Source: Spinacia oleracea (taxonomy: Eukaryota; Streptophyta; Magnoliopsida; Caryophyllales; Amaranthaceae). Taken from it: a DNA stretch of 64,000 nucleotides. The stretch lies in assembly GCF_020520425.1 (NCBI RefSeq), contig NC_079491.1:4389143-4453142 (forward strand), read 5' to 3'. Below the pieces are notes generated by a model, which saw only the letters and a list, made by a program, of their open reading frames with translations, made no database searches and was not told where the DNA came from. The position numbers and the translations under genes were made by a program. This document shows, one piece after another, positions 35,231 to 48,577 of this stretch. Numbering within the stretch: position 1 is the first letter of the stretch; each line of letters begins with the position of its first letter.

Positions 35231-37894
35231 TACAAAATATATTGAGTATGAGAGATAAATTCACCCTATAATAATCAAAACTTTTTTTATAAGAATGTTT
35301 AATCTTTATCATGCATTTTGCAATTCTTAATTTATTTCTCTTACTCAAGATTCGCATTAATAAATATAAAAAAAACAAAGGAAAAAGGAAAAAGGAAAAA
35401 GATGGAGAAAATAAATGTAACACAACACAGAAATATAATGCATAATATATACAAACGGTCATGCATAACAATGGCACTTTAGTAAAGATAAGATAGCTTA
35501 AAAAAGCAACGAAGCTGGACCAATTATTATTCTTATTAAAAGACTAACCATAAGGTTTTATTTTCACCTAAAGACTGCTTTTACAATTGCAAGCATATAT
35601 ATGTCCTTCCCATAATCGTTTCATACCCTTTTTTTTTTCTTTTCTTTTTCACAAATGAGTCACAAGAACAATACAAATTATAAATGGAAAAGAATAATTA
35701 AATATGTAACATATAACTATATAAGTATTGTATGTTCGGAGTGGTAGTTCGAACATGTTTGTATTGGTGTTTTTCCCCAAAAGTATCACAATTTTAACGG
35801 AAATAGATCGATCTGATTTAATAGAATGCCCTCACCATTTCCCCCTTAAAAAAAAAGTATTGTATGTTCATATATACACATGCCCTTTTATTAGGTTTGC
35901 TAAACTTACAATGTTACCGTTATAACTTATACGGAGTACCTTTTATCATTATTAGTACATTTCAAGTAATCATCATCTTATTGAAAATGTTGCAACAAAC
36001 GATCTTAGTTGAAATATGATGTTTGCCACTTAATACTTTTGTTATTATTGACTTTTTTAGGATAATTTAGTTACAATATATGGGTGGTTTAAAAAGACTT
36101 CTAAAATAATTATCAAGATATGTATATCATAAGTTTAGATAATTTTATAAATAATTAATATAACTTTACAAGTAAAGCAATTAACTTTAACCAAGTTGGA
36201 GTACATCTCAAATTTCACAGATTCAACCTTGATGCGAGTAGTGTTATTCAATGTCTCGCATCTTACTAAAATATGAACGCTTCATAATCTGATTACGGAT
36301 TATAATTATTTGGATTGGTAAATCGATAAGCATATGGGTAGAATTGTAAGTGGATATAATTCATTCACTTTCGATTTCAAATATCTAATCAAAACTTACT
36401 AAAATAGATGAATCTAGAACTTGTACTCTCACATGGATCGTCATGAATTATGATCCACAATGGTCTAATAATGTGTATAGTGGGGACTTCATGATGTCCA
36501 AATTGTAACAATGTAGGTTAAAAATGATGATTAATTAATACCAACCACCCAAAAAACAACCTTGTATTAGCATCACAAGCAAAGCAAAACCATGATGGGG
36601 CATCATGATTAATCATTGGTTTAAATTAATAATTCTTTGTGTAATTAGTTGGGTCAATGCCCTTTTGCCCCTAATTTATTTTATTGATGAGACATACATA
36701 CGTGCCCTTGTGTATTTTAAAATTACTTCTCATAGTTCAAAGTGGATCTTGTAATATAGTGTATAGTGTGTACTAATTCACTGAATTATTGCGTACTAAG
36801 TGCATGTATGACATCCGAGTTTTAATCTTGAGTTTGCGGTTCAATTCCCATTTGAAAGTTGAAGCACTTTAAAAATATGGATATCTTACGCTTTCGCTAA
36901 CTTAAAACTTAAAGGATTCACGTGAATTGGATTGACCTGTACAGAGTTATGCTCAAGGATATTACCAACTCTCAGAAATGCAATGTCAACACTAATTAAT
37001 GTAAAGAAGATCTGGAGTAGGCACCCTTGGGAAACGAGTGCTTGGATCAGTTTCAGATGGTCAATTCGGTTTGGTTCATTCCGGGTCACCCATACTTCAA
37101 GACGGGTCCATTCGGATGTCTGGTTTAATTGAGTTTATGATTTTGTAGGTGGTCAGTTCAGGTCAAGAATTCGGGTCATATATGTCGGTTTATATTATCA
37201 ATTTATTCGGGTTACATCGGGTTCTTTATATTAGATCGGGTCATGGTGCAATGAACTAGCTAATATAGGGGGGAGGGGGTTGTCAGATGACTCGAGTCAA
37301 TTTATTCGGGTCAATTCAATTACGTTATTTGGCTCGGGCTATTTCGGAAACCGGGTCATATAGAGTCAAGTTAATTTCAGCTCGGTTTCAATCTCAGATT
37401 GGATAATTTTCGATTTTCGTTTGAAGTTCATACCATTTTTTCGAATAAAAATCGGATATCAAATCAGATCGGATCAATCGGCCCGGGTATAATTTACCAT
37501 GTTTAGCCCTACACCACACTCGGGTACCAAAACTCATGACCCAATATAAATAGAGTATTAGAAAGAAAATATGCTCGCAAGTACCAAGACATATAAGCAA
37601 TAAGTAATGCCGTACGAATCCAAAGACTATAGATGTCGTGTTCGTCTTGGAATAAATATATTTTGGTTTGAAATGTCAGTCAACAATTTACTACGTATAC
37701 GTTGGGTAATTGCAATTGTAATTTCAATTGCATGGGGATTTTACATTTTTACTTGTGTCGGTGGAATTAATCAATAGCTTCTCTTCTCTTTTCTTAATAA
37801 CCCACATTTCCATTCTCTTCTTTTATGTTTTCCTTTCCCAACAACTCTATTATATTCAATATTCAATGCTTTATTTTGTAGTTGGATTAAATCT
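35231..37894. other. Intergenic, no gene
   Basis: A+T-rich. About 37035-37500 is dense in CGGGTCA / TCGGTTT words (ATTCGGGTCA, TCGGGTTACATCGGG), a decayed repeat of unknown type. Near 36839 GGTTCAATTCC resembles a B box but has no A box at the right distance. Confidence 0.5.
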
Positions 37895-38218
37895 TACTCC
37901 CGGAATACTCGACCCGGTTTGACCGACACAGAGTTTAAGGGACTTGAATTGACTTATTTAATTTAATAGGTAGTAGTTGATAGTGGGGTATTATTTTAAT
38001 GTAGTTAGTGGGAGGTGGGTTAAGAGGTGGGGTTGGGGGAGAGTAGGGGTTGAACTTTTAATTATTTTTTGTATGGAGTAGGGGGTAGGTGGGTTAATAG
38101 GGGTGGAGTGAGAAATAATATAATATTGTTAGAATATTTCCATTTTTAAAAACATGTCAAGTATTAAGAGACGACCCGATAAGAAAAACATGTCAAGTAT
38201 TCCGGGACGGAGGGAGTA
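37895..38218. mobile_element. Stowaway-type MITE (left member of an inverted pair)
   Basis: The segment runs TA-CTCCCGGAATACTCGACCC to GGACGGAGGGAG-TA. TA target duplication and CTCCC/GGGAG ends are the Stowaway (Tc1/mariner) signature. It is nearly identical, in reverse orientation, to 38508-38838. Confidence 0.8.
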
Positions 38219-38507
38219 TGTATAACCAATAAGGGGTGGTAGATGTGTACAATTTTGTGAATTCGGATTGTAATTGTCAAAATTAGAGCGAGTATGGATA
38301 TGACTATGATGGAAAGTATGACTAGTAGATACTGGTACAAAGAATACAGTGAGTAGCCGGATAGGTGGTGAATTTAAAATCACACTCGTCTAATATATGT
38401 CTGCCCCATCCCGCACTCCGTTACTCACTTCATATTTGCCCACCTAATCACGACCTTGTACCCACAATACAACCAAAGTAGGCATAGGCGAGTTGAGTAC
38501 TAAGTAC
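38219..38507. other. Spacer between the inverted MITE pair
   Basis: 289 bp with no coding signal or further repeat recognised. Confidence 0.5.
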
Positions 38508-38838
38508 TACTCCCTCCGTCTCGGAATACTTAACCTGTTTTCCTTATCGGTTCGTCCCTTAATACTTGACCTGTTTCTAAAAATGGAAATATTCTAACAA
38601 TATTATATTATTTCTCACTCCACCCCTATTAACCCACCTACCCCCTACTCCATACAAAAAATAATTAAAAATTCAACCCCTACTCTCCCCATCCCCACCC
38701 CTTTACACATTTCCCACTAACTACGTTAAAATAATACCCCACTATCAACTACTACCTATTAAATTAAATAAGTCAATTCAAGTCCCTTAAACTCTGTGCC
38801 GGTCAAACCGGGTCGAGTATTCCGGGACGAAGGGAGTA
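38508..38838. mobile_element. Stowaway-type MITE (right member of an inverted pair)
   Basis: TA-CTCCCTCCGTCTCGGAATAC to GGGACGAAGGGAG-TA. It matches the reverse complement of 37895-38218 over its whole length, differing by single bases and small indels. Confidence 0.82.
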
Positions 38839-39792
<954 letters not shown>

Positions 39793-39939
39793 CTTTTAAG
39801 CATTTTACATTAACTTTAACTTCGGTGTATAATATTTATCATACATCCCATGTAAATAAGAATTTGTGAACTCAATAATAGTAACATAAATATAATTTTT
39901 ATGTAATGATTTATGACATCGCCCGTGATAAAAAAAAAC

Positions 39940-40189
39940 TACTCCCTCCGTTCCTAAATACGTGTCCAGTTCCTTTTTATGTGTCCACTTTTCGTTTTTG
40001 GACATACACCTTTCCTACTTTTCTATTCACTTTTCCCACTTTTCCATACACTTTTCTCACTTTTCTATACATCATTATTACTTTTTCTTACACATTCTAC
40101 ACTTTTCCCACTTTTCAATCACCACCTCCACTTTTATTTATACTTTATCAATAACCAAAGTGAACACGTATTTAGAAACGGAGGGAGTA
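39940..40189. mobile_element. Stowaway-type MITE, 250 bp
   Basis: TA-CTCCCTCCGTTCCTAAATAC to GTATTTAGAAACGGAGGGAG-TA: 20-bp TIRs and TA flanks. The interior has CTTTTCCCACTTTTC repeats. It sits about 470 bp upstream of the formin start codon. Confidence 0.88.
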
Positions 40190-40655
40190 CTCCGTAGTTA
40201 ACTTGTAAAAGTAGTTAAAAGTTGAAACTAATCAGCCGAAAGTCGAACAATTAAACGTCACAAAATAATAATGAGATTAACCACATGGCACAGTGAAATA
40301 ATCTTTTCTTAACCTAAGAAGAGGGTTAAAACAGTAAATAAGCAACAAAAAAACCAACAAAACAACCACTACAACTGCACCAGAGTCCTCAAATTTCAGT
40401 CCAATTTCCCTTCTTCCTCCTCTAAACCCAGAAAACCAGCATAATAATAGCTGGAACGAACTTAAACTAACCCACATTTGCTACCATCACCATTTCAGTT
40501 TTTTCACCCTTTTTCTCTCTCCTCTCTAAGCAACAAACCCAGATATAGCACTACCTCTAAGCTAGCTCCATCACCTGATCTGCATTCATTCTAGAGAGAG
40601 AAAAGAAGAGAGAGAGACTGAATGTGTTGAGGAGTGAGTGTGAGATTTCTCCACA
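40190..40655 (+). promoter_or_regulatory. Formin promoter/5' leader region
   Basis: About 40500-40655 looks transcribed: CT-rich (TTTTTCTCTCTCCTCTCTAA) then GA-rich (AGAGAGAGAAAAGAAGAGAG). A minimal upstream frame ATG-TGT-TGA lies at 40622-40630, 26 bases before the main ATG. No convincing TATA box was fixed. Confidence 0.45.
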
Positions 40656-43600
40656 ATGCCCACCATTTTCTCTCTCATCTTCTTCTTCTTCCTCTTGCTT
40701 TTCTTATCCAACTGTTACTGTTCTCCAATACTGCATCCTAGCCGTCGGATCCTTCACCAGCCATTCTTCCCACTTGACTCTTCCCCGGCCCCTTCTCAAC
40801 CGCCACCTACTCCTTCTACTCCTAAATCCGATCAACAGCCCTTTTTCCCAACTTACCCTTCTCCGCCACCGCCGCCGCCTACTACAACCACCACTCCTGC
40901 CTCCCCTTTTGCCTCCTTCCCAGCTAACATCTCCTCCCTTATACTTCCACACTCTCCCTCCTCTAAACCATCTAAGAAGCTCATTGGTGTTACTGTTGCG
41001 CTTTCGCTTTCTGCTGTTCTCGTTGCGGCGGTTGCTCTCTTTTTCTATTTTCGTGGTCGGAGTCGCCGCCGTGGGGAGTGTTGTGATGATGTTGATAAGA
41101 CGACTACTAGATCGGAGACTACGAACAGTTCGGTGCAAAGAGGGGGTTCGTTTAACAGTAATGCTGCTCTTCCTCCTCGTCCGCCGAAGTTGAGGAATCC
41201 GTCGAATAACAGCTCGGAGTTTCTCTATTTGGGCACTTTAGTTGATTCCACCGCCATTAATGGTGGTGGAGCTGGTGGTGGAAGAGCAGCTAATTCGAGT
41301 AGTGCTCGGAGGGGTGTCGGTCCTCGGAAACTCGACTCCCCGGAGCTCCACCCTCTGCCGCCTCTCAGCGGGCGGCAGCTGCTGCAACAACAACAGCAAC
41401 ATCAGCAGCAACAACTACAATATCAACAACAATATCAACAACAACAACAGCATCAATTGTCTTCTCAGCATGAATATCTTCATCAACAACAACATAATCA
41501 GCAACAGAATCAAAGAGTGGATGAAGATCAAGAGGAGTTTTACTCACCTAGAGGTTCAGTGAGTGGAAGAGAGAGTGGATCAGACTCTAGGAGAGTATTT
41601 GCAGCTGTTGTCCAAGCTGAGAAGCTCAACAATGGCGGAGCAGCTAACTGTGAAGACACTTCTTCTTCGTCCTCGTCTTCTTCGTCAAACAGTGGCTCTC
41701 CAGCGCGATCAGCTTCCATCAGTATCTCTCCCGGTGTGAGCGCAAGTCCGAAAGACAGGTCTTCAAACCCTAAATCCTCGCCGGAGTTTATCGAATTGCA
41801 AGTCCAACCTTCGGCGACTGTGTCATCACCGCCGTTGCCAGAGATGCATTTCTCACCGCCTTATTCCCTTACATCGTCGCCGGAAAGAGAGATGGAGCCG
41901 ATCAAGGAAGAAGAGGAGGCGGAGGAATCACCATTGTTGTCAAATAATTCGAGTTCGAGCCGGATGAATTCACCTCCGGAATCTCCAAGATTATCGCCAT
42001 TGAATGGGAAAATTGGGAAGATGTCGCCGGAGGAGAGGGAATGGGGCGTTTTAGGTCGTAATTCACGGTCTCCTGCACCGGCGTCGCCGGCGTTGTCAGA
42101 CGCTTCTAGCACTCGTAGTCGGAAATCATCGCCACTTTCTGCACTGAAACTACCTGCGTTTTTGGGAGGAAAGAGAAAGGAATCTCCAGAATCTACAACA
42201 ATGTCGAATTCTCCAATCTCACCTCACTCTCCACCATCGCCGATCTCTCCGATCTCATCTACAGATTCATCATCACAATCGTCCAAAGCTTACTGTGCTT
42301 CGCCATTGTCGAATGCTTCAGCCGGAAACTCACCGATATCACCAATCATCGGTAAGCTGAATAATTCATCGCCGGTGAGGATCATCAGCGCCGCTCCCCC
42401 GCCTGCACCAACACCTCCACCGCCGCCGCCTCCTCCACCATTGAGGAGGTCCCAGAGTCCACCGCCACCACCTCCACTGCCTGTGAGTGAACCATCTGTG
42501 TCTGTGTCAACACCACCACCAGTGGCAGTAGAGAAACGAACTTCTGAATCTTCAGTGGAAGGTTCTGGAAGTGAGGAAACCACACCAAGGCCAAAATTGA
42601 AGCCTTTACATTGGGATAAAGTCAGGGCAAGTTCAGATAGGGAAATGGTGTGGGATCAGATGAAATCTAGCTCATTCAAGTAATCTTCTGTTGCATTTAT
42701 TTATATAATCTTCAATTGATTGCATTACAATTTTGCAAAAATTTCTGTTTAGATTAACTAAGTTGATGATGAAGTAAAATTGGGGTTTTTGATTGCAGAT
42801 TGAATGAGGAAATGATCGAGACGTTGTTCGTAGTAAAGACTCCTAATCCAAATCAGAAGGAAATGCAAGGAAAGCATGTTCAACCTTCATCAATGCAAGA
42901 GAATAGAGTTCTTGATCCAAAAAAGGCCCAGAATATTGCGATATTGTTAAGGGCACTCCATGTGACAATGGAGGAAGTTTGTGAAGCCCTTTTGGAAGGT
43001 ATATAATATAATATGCACTTATATTGATTTATTAGCATCAGATTGTTAGCATTGTATATTGGTTTTGTTCGATTGTGCTTATAAAAGTTTCGTTTCATAC
43101 GAGTTACATTCACTTCGAATTTGTTGCCAATTGTGATGATTCTATGTCCACCGGTGGAAGGCTTTTCCGAAGCTAGCATTGAATTCTCTGAATATGTTCA
43201 GGAAGTTTGAGGTTCACTGTTTAAGAAAGTTCCCATGTTAATCATGGGTTAAAAGTTGTTCCATAAACATTAAAGTCGGCTATTTTTTGCTGGGACCAAT
43301 TCCATATGGGTGGGGGGGGTATGGATTTCATTTTCGGGGAAAGCAATTAGATTTGATATGCATTAAAGGTGGATTTGTGTACTGTGATTGCATTAAAGGT
43401 GGATTTGTGTACTGTGATTGCATTAAAGGTGGATTTGTGTACTTTTGTCATGGTGTGATTATTTTCCCAGAAAATAATGTTCTTATATTCGTAGTAGTTG
43501 GATGTTGTGGGCATGGAAGATCCGCTTCGTGGTGGATGGAGGATACAAGTTTGTTGTGTCACTTGCAACATAATATAACTTAGGGGGTTAATCCCTGGTT

Positions 43601-45902
43601 GTAGTTAAGCTTTTGGCTGCAAAGTTTGAAGCATTTCATTGTTAAAGTAGATTTTATTCGGCCTGGGCCAAGTTATGGGATGGCTGAAATAGTTGGTCTA
43701 GAAATGCTTCCTTACGTTCTTGTAATCAGGTTCCGTGCTGAATGGAGAGAATAACTTGAATCCATATTTTCCATTTTATCGTGTTTGGTATCCGGTAGAA
43801 TGCTTTAGTTTTATTTACTGACATTGTGTTCATTACTGCAACGAACGATGCATCGAGTTATATGTGAGGCATGGAAACTAAAAGGGACTGGTTTTGTGCA
43901 GGTAATGCAGAGACTCTCGGAACAGAACTTCTGGAGAGTTTACTGAAGATGGCACCATCTAAGGAAGAAGAACGCAAACTAAAGGACTACAAAGATGATT
44001 CACCTGTCAAGCTTGGGCATGCTGAGAAGTTTTTGAAGGCCGTGATTGATATACCTTTTGCGTTCAAAAGGGTGGAAGCAATGTTGTACATGACCAATTT
44101 TGAGTCCGAGGTCGAGTACCTAAAAAAGTCTTTTGACACTCTTGAGGTAAACTTTCATCTTTGATTTCCTTCCTGTAATGTTCTTCACTTCTTATTCATG
44201 AAACTCAAGGATGGACAATGTAGGGATAAGAATTTCAATTTCCCTTTGTGTACCTAGAGTGGGGGTGGGTGGAGTAGGTAAGCAGAAAACAAAAGCAACA
44301 CATTCTATTAGATACTGACATAAAGGCGAAAGAGTTTAGTTCTTCCTTATTTTTCCATGTACCACAATTTAGTAGCACATGCACACCAATATTAAGCTCT
44401 GTTTTCTTCACCTTATTCTTATTGCTCAAGGAAAATTAGATTAGATTAGACCAGGCCAGAGCAGAAAAAACAAAAAAAACACTCACCGGAAGTATCAGAC
44501 CAAACCTTGCCAGAAATTAGATAAATCAGACCAGGTGAAGAGAACAAGGTCTTATTCAATCAAGGGCGAGGGGAAGGGTGCTTTATTTACATGTAGTCTT
44601 GCCCAAATGGCAAATGATAACAGAGAGGTTATTCCGTTACCCTTGAACCCGAGAGTAATATTGTTTGTTATTTCATATAAATATATACGAAGTATAATAT
44701 AAGGATTAAGTTTGCAATATTAGAAAGGCCTAGTCTCGTGTGTCTGATGGCCTGTCCACTATTCCAGACCTTTGTTTAGATTGGCTGAGGCGTATAACTA
44801 CTTACCAGTGTGTAAAAATCACGAGAAAAAAGGTTCATAACACGGTTCAGGTTTAATGGGCTGGAAACTTGGGAGGGTAAGAAATCTTGAGGCAGAGATT
44901 TTGTGTGGTTTGGGATAGAACCATCCTTTTTTACTGTTGTTTAAGATAGGAAATTAGTGATTCTGCTGTTGTTTAAGATAAGGAAATTAGTGATTAATAT
45001 CATGTCCTTTTATCCATCCTATGATTTGGCCTACCATTGTATTTAACATGTCAACTCACAGCTTATAACTAATCTTTGTGCAATAGGCAGCATGTGATGA
45101 GCTACGGAGCAGTAGAATGTTCCTAAAGCTTCTAGAAGCCGTCCTAAAAACAGGAAACCGCATGAACGTTGGCACAAACCGCGGTGATGCTCATGCTTTC
45201 AAGCTCGACACGTTGCTCAAACTCGTCGATGTCAAAGGTGCAGACGGCAAAACTACCCTTCTACACTTCGTGGTTCAAGAAATCACAAGAACCGAAGGCC
45301 AACGCCAATCATCCACCACCACCAACAACGAACCTTCAGCTTCAATTGATGAAGCCAAATGCCGAAAGCTAGGGTTAGAAGTTGTATCAAGCATCAGCTC
45401 AGAACTCAACAATGTCAAAAAAGCTGCTGCAATGGACTCTGACAGTCTCAGCAATGATGTTGCAAAGCTTACACTAGGTCTAGCAAGAATTGGTGAAATT
45501 GCAAGATTAAACAAACAGGAAAACAACATCAGAAAGTTTTCTGAATCAATTAACCAGTTCATGAAAATGGCAGAAGAAGAAATCTTCAGAGTTCAAGCCC
45601 AGGAAAGTGTAGCTCTTTCTCTAGTGAAGGAGATAACAGAGTATTTCCATGGAAACTCGGCTAAAGAAGAAGCTCACCCATTTAGAATCTTCATGGTAGT
45701 GAGGGATTTCCTTTCGGTTTTAGACCGTGTTTGTAAGGAAGTCGGGATGATAAATGAACGGACAATAGTGAGTTCCGCGCATAGATTTCCGGTACCGGTA
45801 AACCCGATGCTACCGGTTCCGGTAAACCCGTTTCTCCCACAAGTTTTGCCGGGTTTTTCTGGCAGGAGACAGTCTAGCTCATCTGAAGATGATACACCTT
45901 AG
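40656..45902 (+). CDS. FH1: Class I formin-like protein (FH1 type), membrane-anchored actin nucleator
   Basis: Exons are 40656-42679, 42799-42998, 43902-44146 and 45087-45902; 3285 bases, 1094 residues. Class I plant formins sit in the plasma membrane, touch the wall, and nucleate actin filaments. Order: signal peptide about 1-22; proline-rich extracellular part ([14 protein letters not shown], about 68-81); membrane span about 109-132 ([20 protein letters not shown]) with a basic stop-transfer RGRSRRR; low-complexity cytoplasmic region with a Gln-rich stretch at about 241-287; FH1 polyproline about 578-612; FH2 domain from about 645 ([15 protein letters not shown]) to about 1060, including [20 protein letters not shown]. 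Junctions are GT-AG and in phase; acceptor 45087 rather than 45091 restores LEAACDEL. The Kozak context CCACAATGCC fits. It is convergent with the thioesterase gene. Family is certain; the FH1 orthologue name is by similarity. Confidence 0.94.
43360..43442 (+). repeat. 30-bp tandem repeat, 2.8 copies, in formin intron 2
   Basis: Units GCATTAAAGGTGGATTTGTG plus ten bases start at 43360, 43390 and 43420 and are identical where complete. Confidence 0.92.
44147..45086 (+). other. Formin intron 3 with a fragment shared with the duplicated region
   Basis: About 44396-44480 (CTTATTCTTATTGCTCAAGG, TTAGATTAGATTAGACCAG) matches 29652-29760, so a dispersed repeat links this intron to duplicon copy 2. 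A 34-bp tandem duplication (TGTTGTTTAAGATA, GGAAATTAGTGATT) lies at about 44935-44998. Confidence 0.55.
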
Positions 45903-46245
45903 TGTCGGTGAGCTTTATTTAGCCTGGTAGAGAAGGCTCTGTATAAAGAAAGTAGCCTGCAGGAATTTTTTTTTGTTTAACATCTAATTATTTGTAATTT
46001 CCATATTTTGTAATTATATAAGTATAATTTTGGAAATCAATTATGAACACATAGTAGAAGGAATCAGGAAATACGACTGCTAGATTTGTGCTAATATCAA
46101 TAAAATTTTCAGTAGCGGCTAAGTAAAACGAATATCCGTTTGTTTTTTCTGCATGTTAAGCTATAAATTCAATTTATATTCAAGGTAGTTTACTATGCAC
46201 AAATCTTAAAGCCTTTAGAAATCCTATATCCATTAAAGTATATGC

Positions 46246-46970
46246 TCTGTTTGGTTATAAGCCGTTAGCTGGTTGTATTACTTGTTTGGTTATAAGCTGT
46301 TAGCTAGTTGTATTAGAGTACCTATTTTGACTTATGACTAGCCAGTTAAATATTGAAGTACTGTTAGTTGTTTTTGTTATAAATACTTTTCCTGTTCTCT
46401 GTGACCAATAAGCTACTCCCTTCGTCTCTCTTTTTGTTTTTTACGTTTGGTATTTTACACGCGTTTTAACGACTAATTAATGTTTCTAAGTTTTTCATAT
46501 AAACGAGGAAAATTACGTTTATTTATAATGTTTTCACTCTTATCAAAATTCTGATATTGGGAAAATGAGAAAAAGTTAATGTCTCTTTGGAAAAGTGTGA
46601 GGGATTAAATGACTCAATTGATTTAATTGGTTAATATAATAATTGGGTACAAATTTTGATAGAATATTAAATCATTTATGTGATAATATAAAAGGAAATG
46701 TAAAGAACATTTTGAAACACTAAAAAAAAGAAACGTAAAGAACAAAAAGAGACGGAGGGAGTAATTTTTTTCCAAAAAGCTCCTCATATGAGCTTTTTTG
46801 AAAGAGTTTTTCGAGTGTAAAAGGAGTTTATTGGACCCAAAAAACTCTTTAAAACAACTACTAACAAAACTCTTTCAAACGAATAACTTTATAAAATACG
46901 AAGTACTTGGTAATCAATAAGCTAATTTGCATCAAAAGCTTTTCTTGCTGAAAAAAGCTTTAACCAAACA
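46246..46970. mobile_element. TGTTTGGTTA-ended MITE interrupted by a Stowaway
   Basis: Left end TGTTTGGTTATAAGCCG and right end AAAGCTTTAACCAAACA are inverted. Removing the Stowaway at 46414-46763 would leave an element of about 375 bp. AAAAGCTCC/AGCTTTT words in the interior support fold-back. Family not assigned. Confidence 0.5.
46414..46763. mobile_element. Stowaway-type MITE nested in another MITE
   Basis: TA-CTCCCTTCGTCTCTCTTTTTG to CAAAAAGAGACGGAGGGAG-TA: about 20-bp TIRs with one mismatch, TA flanks, 350 bp, non-coding. Confidence 0.85.
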
Positions 46971-48577
46971 AATCGATAATTTCAAGTGATATTTAAATCA
47001 ATTTCTGGGATTTAGGGCAACAGATGGTGTAAGCACCCCCACATTTTGTTTTCCTGTGTTATTCTAAGTTTTCTAACGTTGGATGATTTCCCACTTCCCT
47101 TTCATGAAAACAGTTTAAAGGTCCAATAATTGTGTGCGAATCTGCCAGAAAAAAACAATTGAAATTATTTGTCTAAATACCAGAAATTTTAATGTATACT
47201 TATTATTTTTCTAATTACTTTTTTATTATTTTTACAAGGTGACAAGAAAGAAAATAAACTAAAAATCTCGATCACCCAAAAATCACATGGGAAAGCTACC
47301 TTATTTAACATTTGTAGACAAATAAAAATAATAATGCAGACCAAGAAATAGAGGGACAAACATGCACAAGTTGGAAAACGGCATGGCATGATGGCATGGG
47401 TCGCATTAACTCTTTTTATGCTAAGTTTCGTCTGTATATTATTCTACATTACTATGGTAAGCTACAAATGAATGGGTGTCAAAATAAAGCAACAAATAAA
47501 TGATAGATTTGGTGTGTCATGTAAAACTACAATCCACGTTCTCAAAACATGTATCGTTTTAACTTCTAAGACTGTGCGTAATTACAGTTTATTCTCAACC
47601 AACTACTACGTTTTTTACCGGGTTAACTATCCTTATATAGGCATTATTTTGTTGTTTTTTCACCATATTGGCTAAAGTTCGATGTCACATGACTTTAGCT
47701 CATGTTGGTGACTATATGAAGTTGGAAACTATCATGGAAGTTGTATTGGGTGGTTTTCTCATGGTAATCTTAATGCAATAGGTAACCATATGAAGCATAT
47801 ACTTAGTCAGTAACTTAGTATGAGACTGTTTCACCATGTTTCAGAGAAATATGAAATTGGCCTACAATCCAATAAGGAGGAGGAGAGTTCGGTCCACTTA
47901 TAAGTCCAATGGAGGTTCCACACTAAAACCAATTGACAATAGTGGAAGTGAATCCACAAGCTTACAAGGTGGTATTTTCTCTCATCTTTCTCCAATGTGG
48001 GACAACTCACATGTGGAAAACATAGAGTTTCAACACACCCAAAACTTTGCTCAACGTAGACGGTTAAAGGTTATAGTTGTTTCATCAGAAAGCGATCCAG
48101 TTCCAATCTAAACGATGGTATGCGAAGATGTAATGAATGTGAAGATGATGAGATAAGAGTTCAACTCCCCCAACAATTCCAATTCTTTTTAAAAGTCGTA
48201 CTCAATGCACAAGGCTCCCGCTATTTAGTACATGTCTGAAAATGTCCAAATGTATACAACCTTATCTCTATTTTTATAAAGAGGTTGTTTTCAGGGATAG
48301 AATACATGACATAACGGATAACAAGTAGACACTTGATAATTCCGATTCTTTTACAGCACTTAAAATATGAAAGAATTGGTCCAAGATCATGTGCAACTGC
48401 ATACAATTTGATACACATGGTTAAGTTATCAACAAATTAAAAGGCAATCAGAAAGTGGTTCAGTTCTAGTATTGTCTTTTGCAGATACATGTGAAATGAT
48501 ATCAGGATTCAGAAGAATTACATATTCTATAGTTAGAAAATTATTGTAAGAAGACATACATAATCAATCTTCTACCC

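Larger units (their letters stand above)
45903..48577. other. Formin 3' UTR and convergent intergenic region
   Basis: The formin 3' UTR begins here; AATAAA near 46099 is a candidate poly-A signal. The rest contains a nested MITE pair (46246-46970) and A+T-rich DNA. An open frame of 91 codons at 47836-48111 has no recognisable features and is not called as a gene. Confidence 0.5.

Noticed and set aside
36838-36850. B-box-like GGTTCAATTCC
   Set aside because: No A box at the right distance upstream, so neither a tRNA nor a SINE call is justified.
40624-41193. 189-codon open frame overlapping formin exon 1, and other-frame or minus-strand frames over the same exon
   Set aside because: These are shadows of the repetitive proline/serine/glutamine codons of the formin; the formin frame has the signal peptide, membrane span and FH2 homology.
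47836-48111. 91-codon open frame beginning MFQRNMKLAYNP
   Set aside because: No recognisable family, no splice or promoter context, and flanked by A+T-rich DNA. It could be real but cannot be supported from sequence.
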